Below are positions 33,127 through 41,509 of a stretch of DNA of 64,000 nt, piece by piece. Location: assembly GCF_025655475.1 (NCBI RefSeq), contig NZ_JAHTIK010000001.1:830381-894380 (forward strand). The letters are read 5' to 3'. The translations under genes and the position numbers were made by a program. Positions within the stretch are counted from its first letter, which is position 1. Each line of letters starts with the position of its first letter. This DNA is from Kitasatospora sp. DSM 101779. Its GTDB lineage: Bacteria > Actinomycetota > Actinomycetes > Streptomycetales > Streptomycetaceae. A model generated the notes under the pieces. It saw nothing but the letters and a program-made list of their open reading frames with translations, was not told the DNA's origin and did no database searches.

Positions 33127-33398
33127 TACCTTTGCTGCACCGCGAGAGACGGCCGGCCCCGCACCGACGGGCCCGGCGGCGGCCCACCCTCAGCCTCCGC
33201 CGCGCCGGCCCGGGAGCACCACCGCGTCGTCCGCGCCCCGTCCGCCGGGCCGGACCCGCATCGCCCCGCACCGCAGCGCCCCTGCCGCAGCGCCCGGCAC
33301 TGCGGCGCCCGGCACTGCCGCGACTCGCACCCCAGTGCTCCCCACCGCGGCGCCCCGCGCCGCACCGGCGCGCACCCATCCGACGAAGGAGACGGACC
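33127..33398 (+). promoter_or_regulatory. Putative -10 and long 5' leader of the BKACE operon
   Basis: TACCTT at 33127-33132 is the best -10 in the gap; no good -35 precedes it, as expected for an activator-dependent promoter. The leader of about 260 nt is C-rich and has a short direct repeat (GCGCCCGGCACTGC at about 33290 and 33306). No gene is supported. Confidence 0.4.
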
Positions 33399-34457
33399 GT
33401 GCACTTCCTCGACGACTCTCTGCTGCCCGAGAACCAGGAGAAGCTGGTCATCCAGGCCGCACCCTACGGGCCCGAGTGGCTGCCCGGCGACGCCCCCGAC
33501 CTCCCCCTCACCATGGACGAGCACGTGCAGGCGGCCGTCGACTGCTACAACGCGGGCGCCACCGTCCTGCACATCCATGTACGGGAGCTGGACGGCAAGG
33601 GCTCCAAGCGGCTGTCGATGTTCAACGAGCTGGTCGGCCGGCTGCGCCAGGCGGTGCCGGACATGGTGCTGCAGATCGGCGGCTCGATCTCCTTCGCCCC
33701 CGAGGGCGAGGGCGCGGACGCCGAGTGGCTGTCCTACGACACCCGTCACATGCTGGCGGAGCTGGACCCCAAGCCGGACCAGGTCACCATCGCGATCAAC
33801 ACCAGCCAGATGAACATCGTCGAGATCATGACGGCGGACGACCTGGAAGGCACCTCGATCGCGAAGCCCGAGTACTACCGCGCGTACCGCGACATGTACC
33901 TGGAGGCCGGTCCGGAGTTCTACCTGGAGCACCTGGAGCGGCTGCGCGACAAGGGCATCCAGCCGCACTTCCAGCTCGCCACCATCGCCCAGCTGGAGAC
34001 CGTCGAGCGGCTGATCCGCTCCGGGGTGTACACCGGGCCGCTGGTGCTCAACTACGTGGCCATCGGCGGCGGTTTCGCCGGACGCCACCCCGCCGACCTG
34101 GTCGAGTTCGTCCGCCGCACGCCGGACGGCGCGGTGCTCACCATCGAGGCCTCGATGCGTGCCGTCGCCCCGATGAACGCCATCGGCATCGCCCTCGGCT
34201 GCCACGTCCGCGTCGGCAACGAGGACAACCTGTGGGGCCGCAAGGGCGAGCGGATGACCTCGGTGCAGCAGGTCGAGCAGATGGTCACGATCGCCGACGC
34301 GCTCGGCCGCGACATCGCGAGCGGCGCCGAGGCGAAGGAGATCTACCACATCGGCGAGTACTACGCGGACACCGAGGAGACCCTGGCCCGGCTCGGCATG
34401 GTGCCGAACCGCCGCCCCGGGCAGCGCGGCTTCATGCTCCGCGACGTCAAGTACTGA
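33399..34457 (+). CDS. Beta-keto acid cleavage enzyme (BKACE, former DUF849)
   Basis: A 352-residue TIM-barrel enzyme of the BKACE family. These enzymes react a beta-keto acid with acetyl-CoA to give acetoacetate and the shortened acid as its CoA ester. The zinc ligands HIH (H58, H60) and RVGNED (R271, E275, D276) match the zinc- and substrate-binding residues of the lysine-fermentation enzyme Kce. It is longer than usual (about 275-310), with extra sequence near residues 140-190. GTG 33399 has AAGGAG upstream. First gene of the operon; substrate unknown. Confidence 0.9.
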   Translation: MHFLDDSLLPENQEKLVIQAAPYGPEWLPGDAPDLPLTMDEHVQAAVDCYNAGATVLHIHVRELDGKGSKRLSMFNELVGRLRQAVPDMVLQIGGSISFAPEGEGADAEWLSYDTRHMLAELDPKPDQVTIAINTSQMNIVEIMTADDLEGTSIAKPEYYRAYRDMYLEAGPEFYLEHLERLRDKGIQPHFQLATIAQLETVERLIRSGVYTGPLVLNYVAIGGGFAGRHPADLVEFVRRTPDGAVLTIEASMRAVAPMNAIGIALGCHVRVGNEDNLWGRKGERMTSVQQVEQMVTIADALGRDIASGAEAKEIYHIGEYYADTEETLARLGMVPNRRPGQRGFMLRDVKY

Positions 34458-34516
34458 TCCCCCTCGGCACCCGACACCCCGCCAACCCGCCCCGAGAGAC
34501 AGCAACGGAGCACCCC

Positions 34517-35491
34517 ATGGCCCATGCCATCCGCTTCCACGAGACCGGCGGCCCCGACGTCCTGCGCTGGGAGGAGGTCGAGGTCGGGGCGCCGGGTCCG
34601 GGCGAGGTCCGGATCCGCCACGCGGCCGTCGGACTCAACTTCGCCGACACCTACTTCCGGACGGGGCTCTACCCCGCCCCGCTGCCCGCCGGACTCGGCG
34701 TGGAGGCCGCCGGCACGATCGAGACCGTCGGCCCCGGTGTGACCGGCTTCGCCGAGGGCGACCGCGTCACCTACACCGGCAGCCCGCTCGGCGCCTACAG
34801 CACCGAACGGGTGATGCCCACCGACTCGTTGATCAAGCTGCCCGACGCGATCGACTTCGAGACGGCCGCCGCCATGACGATGCGCGGCCTCACCTCCGCC
34901 TACCTACTGCGCCGGATCCACCCGCTCGGGGCCGGCGACACGGTGCTGCTGCACGCGGCGGCGGGCGGCGTCGGCCTGATCGTCTGCCAGTGGGCGAAGC
35001 TCCTCGGCCTCACCGTGATCGGCACGGTCTCCAGCCCGGCGAAGGCCGAGCTGGCCCGCGCCCACGGCTGCGACCACATCGTGTACTACCGCGAGGAGGA
35101 CGTCGCCGAGCGGGTGCGGGAACTCACGGGCGGCGAGGGCGTGCCGATCGTCTTCGACAGCGTCGGGAGGACCACCTTCGCCGGTTCGCTCGGCTCGCTG
35201 CGGCGGCGCGGCCTGTTGGTGTGCTTCGGCACCGCCTCCGGCCCCGTCCCACCGATCGACGCCATGCAACTCGCGCTCCACGGTTCGGTGTTCGTCACCA
35301 GGCCGGCGCTCGCCGACTACATCGCCGACCCGGCGGAACGTGCCGAGCTCGCGGGCGAGCTCTTCGGCCACGTCGCCGCCGGCCGCATCCGGATCGAGAT
35401 CAACCAGCACTACTCGCTCAAGGACGCCGCACAGGCGCACCTGGACCTCGAAAGCGGCAGGACCACCGGCTCCTCCGTCTTCGTCCTCTGA
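34517..35491 (+). CDS. MDR-superfamily NADPH:quinone oxidoreductase-like enzyme
   Basis: A 324-residue medium-chain dehydrogenase/reductase of the quinone oxidoreductase (QorA) group, without structural or catalytic zinc cysteines. Visible: substrate-domain segment GLNFADTYFRTGLYP, the GVEAAGTIETVG turn and the NADPH motif LHAAAGGVGLIVCQWAK. In this operon it could oxidise a beta-hydroxy acid to the beta-keto acid that BKACE cleaves, or reduce an enone intermediate. ATG 34517 follows 59 bp after the BKACE gene; the ribosome site is a weak CGGAG. Confidence 0.9.
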   Translation: MAHAIRFHETGGPDVLRWEEVEVGAPGPGEVRIRHAAVGLNFADTYFRTGLYPAPLPAGLGVEAAGTIETVGPGVTGFAEGDRVTYTGSPLGAYSTERVMPTDSLIKLPDAIDFETAAAMTMRGLTSAYLLRRIHPLGAGDTVLLHAAAGGVGLIVCQWAKLLGLTVIGTVSSPAKAELARAHGCDHIVYYREEDVAERVRELTGGEGVPIVFDSVGRTTFAGSLGSLRRRGLLVCFGTASGPVPPIDAMQLALHGSVFVTRPALADYIADPAERAELAGELFGHVAAGRIRIEINQHYSLKDAAQAHLDLESGRTTGSSVFVL

Positions 35492-35557
35492 CCCGCGCCC
35501 GGCGCGGGCCCCCACCCGCGTCCGGCGCGGACCCCACAGCCTCCCCGGAGGAACCAC

Positions 35558-36472
35558 ATGAACCAGACCGCCCTCCCCGGCCCCGTCGCACCGGCCCTGG
35601 TGCGCCCCGCCGTCCGCCGCTCGATCAAGGTCGAGCCGCTGACCTGCACCATCGGCGCCGAACTGTCCGGTGTGCACCTCGGCGACGCCTCGCGCGACGC
35701 CGGCCTGTTCGCCGAGATCAGGGAACTCCTGCTCCAGCACAAGGTCCTGTTCCTGCGCGGCCAGGACATCACCCGGGCCGAGCACGTCGCCTTCGCACGG
35801 CGGTTCGGCCCACTGGAGGACCACCCGGTGGCCGGCAGCGACCCCGACCACCCCGGGCTGGTGCGCATCTACAAAGAGCTCGACAGCCCGCCCGAGCACT
35901 ACGAGAACGCCCTGCACACCGACGGCACCTGGCGGGAGACGCCGGCCATGGGCGCGGTCCTGCGCTGCGTCGTGACGCCCCCGGTCGGCGGCGACACGAT
36001 CTGGGTCGACATGGCCGAGGCGTACCGCCGGCTGCCGGACCACGTCAAGGCGCAGATCGACGGCCTGCGGGCACGGCACAGCATCGAGGCGACGTTCGGT
36101 GCGGTGATGCCGACCGAGGCGCGCCACCGGCTGAAGGCCCAGTACCCGGACGCCGAGCACCCGGTGGTGCGCACCCACCCCGAGACCGGCGAGAAGATCC
36201 TCTTCGTCAACGGCTTCACCACGCACTTCGTCAACTACCACACCCCGGAGAACGTCCGCTTCGGCCTGGACTACGCCCCGGGCGCCGCCAACCTGCTGAC
36301 CTACCTGATCAGCCAGGCGGCGATCCCCGAGTACCAGGTGCGCTGGCGCTGGCAGCCGAACAGCGTCGCGATCTGGGACAACCGCTCCACCCAGCACTAC
36401 GCCGTACAGGACTACTGGCCCGCCGTCCGCCGGATGGAGCGCGCCGGCATCGTCGGAGACAGACCCTTCTGA
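35558..36472 (+). CDS. TauD/TfdA-family Fe(II)/2-oxoglutarate dioxygenase
   Basis: A 304-residue non-heme iron dioxygenase. The iron facial triad is complete: H120 and D122 in LHTDGTW and H280 in TQHYA, with R291 for 2-oxoglutarate. The N-terminus starts directly in the TauD fold (PLTCTIGAELSGVHLGD). It would hydroxylate its substrate using O2 and 2-oxoglutarate. Within this operon a beta-hydroxylation feeding the oxidoreductase and BKACE is a sensible scheme. GGAGG 8 bases before the ATG. Confidence 0.92.
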   Translation: MNQTALPGPVAPALVRPAVRRSIKVEPLTCTIGAELSGVHLGDASRDAGLFAEIRELLLQHKVLFLRGQDITRAEHVAFARRFGPLEDHPVAGSDPDHPGLVRIYKELDSPPEHYENALHTDGTWRETPAMGAVLRCVVTPPVGGDTIWVDMAEAYRRLPDHVKAQIDGLRARHSIEATFGAVMPTEARHRLKAQYPDAEHPVVRTHPETGEKILFVNGFTTHFVNYHTPENVRFGLDYAPGAANLLTYLISQAAIPEYQVRWRWQPNSVAIWDNRSTQHYAVQDYWPAVRRMERAGIVGDRPF

Positions 36473-36503
36473 GCCCGTCCCAGCAACAGGTGAGGTGGTA
36501 ACA

Positions 36504-37838
36504 ATGGCGTTTCACACCGATGCGGAGCCGGCGGCGGCTCCGGCCGCCGCCGCCCCGGCGCCGGCCGTGTCCCGGCGCTATGCCTGGGTGGTCTTCGCGC
36601 TGAGTTTCGGACTGCTCCTCTCCGACTACATGTCGCGACAGGTGCTGAATGCGGTCTTCCCGCTGCTGAAGGCCGAATGGCTGCTGACGGACGCCAGGCT
36701 GGGGTCGCTCAGCGGCGTCGTCGCCCTGGCGGTCGGCGTGCTGACCTTCCCGACGTCCCTGCTCGCCGACCGCTGGGGCCGGGTCCGGAGCCTGGTGATC
36801 GCCGCGACCATGTGGAGCATGGCGACCCTCGGCTGCGCGGTGGCGGCCGACTACGGCCAGATGTTCGTCGGCCGCCTCTTCGTCGGCATCGGCGAGGCCG
36901 CCTACGGCAGTGTCGGCATCGCCGTGGTCCTCAGCGTCTTCCCGATCGGCATGCGGGCCACCCTCTCGGGCGCGTTCATCGCCGGCGGTGCGTTCGGCTC
37001 GGTCCTCGGCGTCGCGATCGGTGGCGCCGTCGGCCAACACCTGGGCTGGCGCTGGGCGTTCGGCACCATGGGGATCTTCGGGCTGGTCCTGGCCGCGGTC
37101 TTCGCGCTCGTGGTCACCGAGAAGCGGCTCCACCCCGGGCCGCGGTCCGGCCGGGCGGAGCGGGCGGCGGAGGCGCCGCTGCGCGCCCTGCTGCCCGGGC
37201 TGTTCTCCTCGGTCTCGGTGGTCGGCGCGTACGTCGGCAGCGGGCTCCAGCTGTTCGTGCCGGGAGCGCTGATCGCCTGGCTGCCCAGCTTCTTCAACCG
37301 CTACTACGCGATGCCCACGGCCAGGGCCGGCGGCACGGCGGGGATCTACGCCCTGCTCATCGGCATCGGCATGATCGGCGGCGGCATGGCCTCCGACCGG
37401 ATCAGCCGGTCCGACCCGGCCCGCAAGTGGCTCGTCGCCGTCGCCTGCAGCCTGGGCTCGATGGTCCTGCTGACGGCCGCGTTCCGGCTGCCGACGGGGG
37501 CGCCCCAGCTCCTCCTGCTCGGTGCCGGCGCCTTGCTCTCCGGCGCGACGGCCGGCCCGGCGGCCGCCATGGTCGCCAATCTGACCCCGGGCGCGATCCC
37601 GGCGACCGCCTTCGGCACGCTCACCCTGGCCAACAGCCTGCTCGGCCTGGCCCCCGGGCCCGCGGTGACCGGGATGGTCGCGGACCGCACGGGCCTGCTC
37701 GGCGCGCTGCAACTCGTCCCCCTGGTCGCGCTCCTGGCCTCGGCCTGCTTCCTGGTCGGCCGCAGCCGCTACCGCACCGATCTGCACCGTCTGAGCGGCA
37801 CCACCCGGACCCCCCACGAAGCGGAGGCACCCGCATGA
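36504..37838 (+). CDS. MFS transporter, spinster-like
   Basis: A 444-residue 12-helix major-facilitator transporter. The N-terminal region FGLLLSDYMSRQVLNAVFPLLKAEW and LADRWGRVRS, together with GRLFVGIGEAAYGS, resemble the spinster/organic-acid branch. It probably imports the pathway's substrate, likely an organic acid. ATG 36504 with AGGTGAGG upstream; the stop overlaps the hydrolase ATG by 4 bp. Confidence 0.9.
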   Translation: MAFHTDAEPAAAPAAAAPAPAVSRRYAWVVFALSFGLLLSDYMSRQVLNAVFPLLKAEWLLTDARLGSLSGVVALAVGVLTFPTSLLADRWGRVRSLVIAATMWSMATLGCAVAADYGQMFVGRLFVGIGEAAYGSVGIAVVLSVFPIGMRATLSGAFIAGGAFGSVLGVAIGGAVGQHLGWRWAFGTMGIFGLVLAAVFALVVTEKRLHPGPRSGRAERAAEAPLRALLPGLFSSVSVVGAYVGSGLQLFVPGALIAWLPSFFNRYYAMPTARAGGTAGIYALLIGIGMIGGGMASDRISRSDPARKWLVAVACSLGSMVLLTAAFRLPTGAPQLLLLGAGALLSGATAGPAAAMVANLTPGAIPATAFGTLTLANSLLGLAPGPAVTGMVADRTGLLGALQLVPLVALLASACFLVGRSRYRTDLHRLSGTTRTPHEAEAPA

Positions 37839-38419
37839 GACCCGCCCTCCCTCCCCCGGTCGTGATCGTCCCCGGGCTGCGCGGCCACGTCCCCGACCAC
37901 TGGCAGACGGTCCTCGCCGACGGGCTCGCCGCCGCCGGACGGGACGTCCGCACCGTACCCCCGCTGACCGGCGACGACGACCGGCTGGACTGCGAGGCCC
38001 GGGCGGCCGCCCTGGAGGAGACGGTGTCCCGGGCCCCGGGACCGCCGATCCTGGTCGCCCACAGCGCCGGAGTGATGACCACCGTCCACTGGGCGCTGCG
38101 GACCGGCCGCCCCGTCCACGGCGCGCTGCTGGCCACCCCGCCGGACTTCGACACCCCGCTCCCCGAGGGGTACCCCACCCCGGAGGCGCTCCGGCAGAGG
38201 GGCTGGGCTCCCACTCCGCTGGCGGCCCTGCCGTTCCCCAGCATCGTCGCGATGAGCGACGACGACCCGCTCGGCCACCCGAAGAGGGTCGCCGCGATGG
38301 CGTCCGCCTGGGGCAGCCGCCTGATCGGGCTCGGCGCGGTCGGACACCTCAACCCCGCCTCCGGCTACGGTCCTTGGCCGCAGGCGGCGGAGCTGGTCCG
38401 CGAACTCGAGTTCGGCTGA
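37835..38419 (+). CDS. Alpha/beta hydrolase, RBBP9/YdeN type
   Basis: A 194-residue serine hydrolase. Nucleophile Ser77 in AHSAG, Asp in MSDDDP and His in GHLNPASGYGPWP make the triad; the last block is the hallmark of the RBBP9/YdeN family. Possible roles are hydrolysis of a pathway ester or thioester. Its ATG overlaps the MFS stop (ATGA). A 22-bp hairpin terminator follows. Confidence 0.9.
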   Translation: MRPALPPPVVIVPGLRGHVPDHWQTVLADGLAAAGRDVRTVPPLTGDDDRLDCEARAAALEETVSRAPGPPILVAHSAGVMTTVHWALRTGRPVHGALLATPPDFDTPLPEGYPTPEALRQRGWAPTPLAALPFPSIVAMSDDDPLGHPKRVAAMASAWGSRLIGLGAVGHLNPASGYGPWPQAAELVRELEFG

Positions 38420-38434
38420 CGGCACCGACACCCA

Positions 38435-38483
38435 GGGCGTGTCCGCCGGTTCCCGCCGAGCGCGGGAACCGGCGGGCACGCCC
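38435..38483 (+). terminator. Intrinsic-type terminator inside the catabolic gene cluster
   Basis: A 22-bp stem with a single G-U pair (38435-38456 with 38462-38483), a 5-nt loop, followed by CCCGTTTT. It separates the hydrolase from the acetoacetyl-CoA synthetase gene, so that gene may be expressed at a lower level or separately. Confidence 0.82.
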
Positions 38484-38516
38484 CCGTTTTCCCACCCGCA
38501 CCACCGGAAGGCGACG

Positions 38517-40514
38517 ATGAGCACCGATACCGACCTGCTGTGGTCCCCGAACCCGGCCTCGACCGAGAAGTCCGACGTGGCCGGCTTCCTGGACCGGCTG
38601 GAACGCACCCGGGGGCTGCGGTTCTCCGACTACGCGGAGCTGTGGCGGTGGAGCACCGGTGACCTGCCCGGTTTCTGGTCGGCGGTGTGGGAGCACTACG
38701 GCCTCGACACCGTCTCCGGCTACGAGGAGGTGCTCGGCGACGCGGCCATGCCCGGGGCGGTCTGGTTCCCGGGCGCACGGCTGAACTTCGCGGAGCGCTG
38801 CTTCGCCCGTGCCACCGACGAGCGCCCCGCCCTCGTCGGCCTGACCGAGGGCGGGGAGCCCGTGGAGACCTCGTGGCGCGAACTCCGGCGCCAGGTCGCG
38901 GCGCTGGCGGCCGGCCTGCGGGAGATGGGCGTGCGACCGGGCGACCGGGTCGCCGGCTACCTGCCGAACACACCGCACGCCGTGGTCGGTCTGCTGGCCT
39001 CGGCGGCCGTCGGGGCGGTGTGGACCGTCTGCTCACCGGAGTTCGGCACGGCCGGCGTGCTCTCCCGGCTCCGGCAGGCCGAACCGACCGTCCTGCTGGC
39101 CGTGGACGGCTACCGCCACGGCGGCAAGGAATACGACCGGCTCCCGGCCGTCGCCGAGATCACGGCCGGGCTGCCCTCCCTCCGGCACCTGGTCGCGGTC
39201 GACCACCTCCGCCCGGCGGATCCCGCGTCCGCGTGGTCACCGCGCGGCGACCTGGTGCAGCACCGGTGGGCGCCGCTGACGGCCGGGGACGCCCCGCTCG
39301 ACTTCGCCGACGTGCCCTTCGACCACCCGCTGTGGATCCTCTGGTCGTCCGGCACCACCGGCCGGCCCAAAGGCATCGTGCAGGGCCACGGCGGCATCGT
39401 CGTCGAACTGCTCAAGGCCCTCGGCCTCGGCTGCGACCTGCGCGCCGACGACCGGTACTTCTTCCACACCTCCACCGGGTGGATGGTGTGGAACTTCATG
39501 GTCGGCGGCCTGCTGCACGGCTGCACCCTCGTGCTGTACGACGGCAGCCCCACCCACCCCGACAACGACGGCGTCTGGCGGATCGCCGAACGGACCCGCG
39601 CCACCGTGGTCGGCCTGGGCGCGGCGTACCTCGTCGCCGCCGAGAAGGCGGACTCCCGTCCCGCGGGCCGGTACGACCTCTCGGCGCTGCGGACCGTCCT
39701 GCAGACCGGATCCACGCTGCCGCCGAGCACCTGGCGATGGGCCCACGACCGTCTCGGGGCGGACGTCCGGCTGCAGTCCATCTGCGGCGGTACCGACATC
39801 TGCTCGGTCCTCGCCGGTGCCAGCGTCCTGCTGCCCGTCCGGGTCGGCCGGATCCCGTGCCCCGCGCTCGGTGTCGCGCTCGCCTCCTGGGACCCGTCCG
39901 GCCTGCCGCTCACCGGCCGGCAGGGCGAACTGGTGGTGACGGCACCGCTGCCGTCGATGCCGCTGCACTTCGTCGGCGATCCGGACGGCTCGCGCTACCG
40001 GGCGAGCTACTTCGACACGTACCCGGGTGTGTGGCGGCACGGCGACTGGGTGACGGTCGACCCCGACCTCACCGTCGTGGTCGCCGGGCGCTCGGACTCG
40101 ACGCTCAACCGGATGGGCGTGCGGATGGGGTCGGCCGACATCTACGCCGTGGTGGAGCAGCTGCCCGAGGTGGCGGACAGCCTGGTCGTGGGAGCCGAAC
40201 TGCCGGACGGCGGCTACCACATGCCGCTGTTCGTGGTCCTGGCCGAGGGCGCCGTCCTCGACGACGCGCTGCGCACCCGGATCACCGCGGCGATCCGGCA
40301 CCACCTCTCCCCCAGGCACGTGCCGGACTCCGTCACCGAAGTGCCCGCGGTGCCGCGCACCCTGACGGGGAAGCGGCTGGAGGTGCCGGTCAAGCGCATC
40401 CTCCAGGGCGCGGACGTCGCGGAGGTCAGCGGCGAAGGGGCCGTCACCCACCCGGAGATGCTGACCTGGTTCGCGGACTTCGCGAAGGGCGTCCGGCCGC
40501 CACCGGCCCGCTGA
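38517..40514 (+). CDS. Acetoacetyl-CoA synthetase
   Basis: A 665-residue acyl-activating enzyme of the acetoacetate-CoA ligase type. N-terminal VWEHYGLDTVSGYEEVLG and VWFPGARLNFAER are typical; the ATP loop is WSSGTTGRPKGIVQGHGG, followed by TSTGWMVWNFMVGGL, and the catalytic Lys is in TLTGKRLEVPVKR. It converts acetoacetate, ATP and CoA to acetoacetyl-CoA. BKACE produces acetoacetate, so this enzyme would recover it for central metabolism. ATG 38517 with GGAAGG 8 bases upstream. Confidence 0.93.
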   Translation: MSTDTDLLWSPNPASTEKSDVAGFLDRLERTRGLRFSDYAELWRWSTGDLPGFWSAVWEHYGLDTVSGYEEVLGDAAMPGAVWFPGARLNFAERCFARATDERPALVGLTEGGEPVETSWRELRRQVAALAAGLREMGVRPGDRVAGYLPNTPHAVVGLLASAAVGAVWTVCSPEFGTAGVLSRLRQAEPTVLLAVDGYRHGGKEYDRLPAVAEITAGLPSLRHLVAVDHLRPADPASAWSPRGDLVQHRWAPLTAGDAPLDFADVPFDHPLWILWSSGTTGRPKGIVQGHGGIVVELLKALGLGCDLRADDRYFFHTSTGWMVWNFMVGGLLHGCTLVLYDGSPTHPDNDGVWRIAERTRATVVGLGAAYLVAAEKADSRPAGRYDLSALRTVLQTGSTLPPSTWRWAHDRLGADVRLQSICGGTDICSVLAGASVLLPVRVGRIPCPALGVALASWDPSGLPLTGRQGELVVTAPLPSMPLHFVGDPDGSRYRASYFDTYPGVWRHGDWVTVDPDLTVVVAGRSDSTLNRMGVRMGSADIYAVVEQLPEVADSLVVGAELPDGGYHMPLFVVLAEGAVLDDALRTRITAAIRHHLSPRHVPDSVTEVPAVPRTLTGKRLEVPVKRILQGADVAEVSGEGAVTHPEMLTWFADFAKGVRPPPAR

Positions 40515-40526
40515 CACCGAGGGCCT

Positions 40527-40556
40527 GGGGGCCGGGCAGGTACCGCCCGGGCCCCC
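40527..40556. terminator. Hairpin terminator after acetoacetyl-CoA synthetase
   Basis: An 11-bp stem with a one-base bulge (40527-40537 with 40545-40556), 12 bases after the stop; it also lies just beyond the yeiH remnant that comes in from the other strand. Confidence 0.75.
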
Positions 40557-40558
40557 GG

Positions 40559-40856
40559 TCACAGGGTGCCGGTCAGCCGCTGCAGCCCGAGACCGGTGGC
40601 CGACACGACGATCCACAGGCAGGCGCCGAGGATCAGCGGGCGGGACCCGGCCCGGCGCAGTCCGCCGAGGTCGGTGGAGAGCCCGATCGCCGACAGCGCC
40701 ACGGTGATCAGGAAGACCGAGAGCTCGCCGAGGCCGTGCCGGGCCCCGGCGGGTACGAGCCCCGCGGTGTTGGCCGCGGCCACGCCCAGGAAGGCCAGGA
40801 GGAACCCCGGCACCAGCGTGCAGATCGGGATGATCATCAGGGTGCGGGTGAGCGAA
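40559..40856 (-). pseudogene. yeiH-type sulfate exporter, C-terminal remnant
   Basis: Only about the last 99 codons of a YeiH-family (PF03601) membrane protein remain: SLTRTLMIIPICTLV through ALSAIGLSTDLGGLRRAG to the natural C-terminus LQRLTGTL. The 5' two thirds are absent and no start exists. At about 40850-40860 the sequence switches to an N-terminally truncated lysR on the opposite strand. Confidence 0.82.
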
Positions 40857-40859
40857 CTC

Positions 40860-41199
40860 GACCGGCTGGTCGCCGGCGCGGAGGCGCTGCGCACTCGCCG
40901 CGACGCCGGGCTCAGGATCGCGGCGAGCATGACCGTCGCCGAGTACCTGCTGCCGGCCTGGCTCGGTGAGCTGCGTCGCCGGCGGCCGGACCTCCAGGTG
41001 AGCCTCCAGGTCACCAACAGCGACCACGTCCCCGAACTCGTCCGCACGGGCGCGGCAGGGATCGGCTGCATCGAGGCTCCGCAGCCGCCGGGCGGGCTCT
41101 CGGCCCGTAAGGTGGCGGGCGACCGGCTGCTGGTGGTGGTCGCCCCCGGCCATCCCTGGACCAGGCGGCGACGGCCGCTGGACGCCGCCGAACTCGCCG
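40860..41199 (+). pseudogene. LysR-family regulator remnant (effector domain, HTH lost)
   Basis: This piece reads DRLVAGAEALRTRRDAGLRIAASMTVAEYLLPAWL-like sequence, then LQVTNSDHVPELVRTGAAGIG and ARKVAGDRLLVVVAPGHPW, the start of a LysR effector domain. The DNA-binding HTH is gone, and the end is cut off near DAAELAAG, where another gene fragment begins. In intact genomes yeiH and such a lysR are commonly divergent neighbours. Confidence 0.8.
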
Positions 41200-41301
41200 C
41201 CGGTCGTCGACCGGACGCTGCCCATGGCCGAAGCCGCCGAGGCCCACCGGCTCATGGAATCCGGCGTGCACGCCGGCAAGATCCTGCTCGTGACCGGCTG
41301 A
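41200..41301 (+). pseudogene. MDR oxidoreductase, 33-residue C-terminal remnant
   Basis: Reads PVVDRTLPMAEAAEAHRLME then SGVHAGKILLVTG and a stop, the standard C-terminus of zinc-type or quinone oxidoreductases. Nothing upstream in this frame belongs to it; it directly abuts the truncated lysR. Confidence 0.78.
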
Positions 41302-41509
41302 AGGGCACGGCGGGAGGCGCCCGGTCGGGAGCTGCGCCGGAGGCCGCCGACGGTGACCCGGGCCCCGGATCGCCACGCGCGACGCCTGCGCCACGGGTCA
41401 CCCGTTCGGCCCCTTGTTCAAAGGGCCCGGCACGCGCCCCGCGCAGGCCGTGGAAAGGATGGTCGGGCGGCGGCCCCTCCGGTCGCCCGACACCCTCATG
41501 GAGGCCCTC

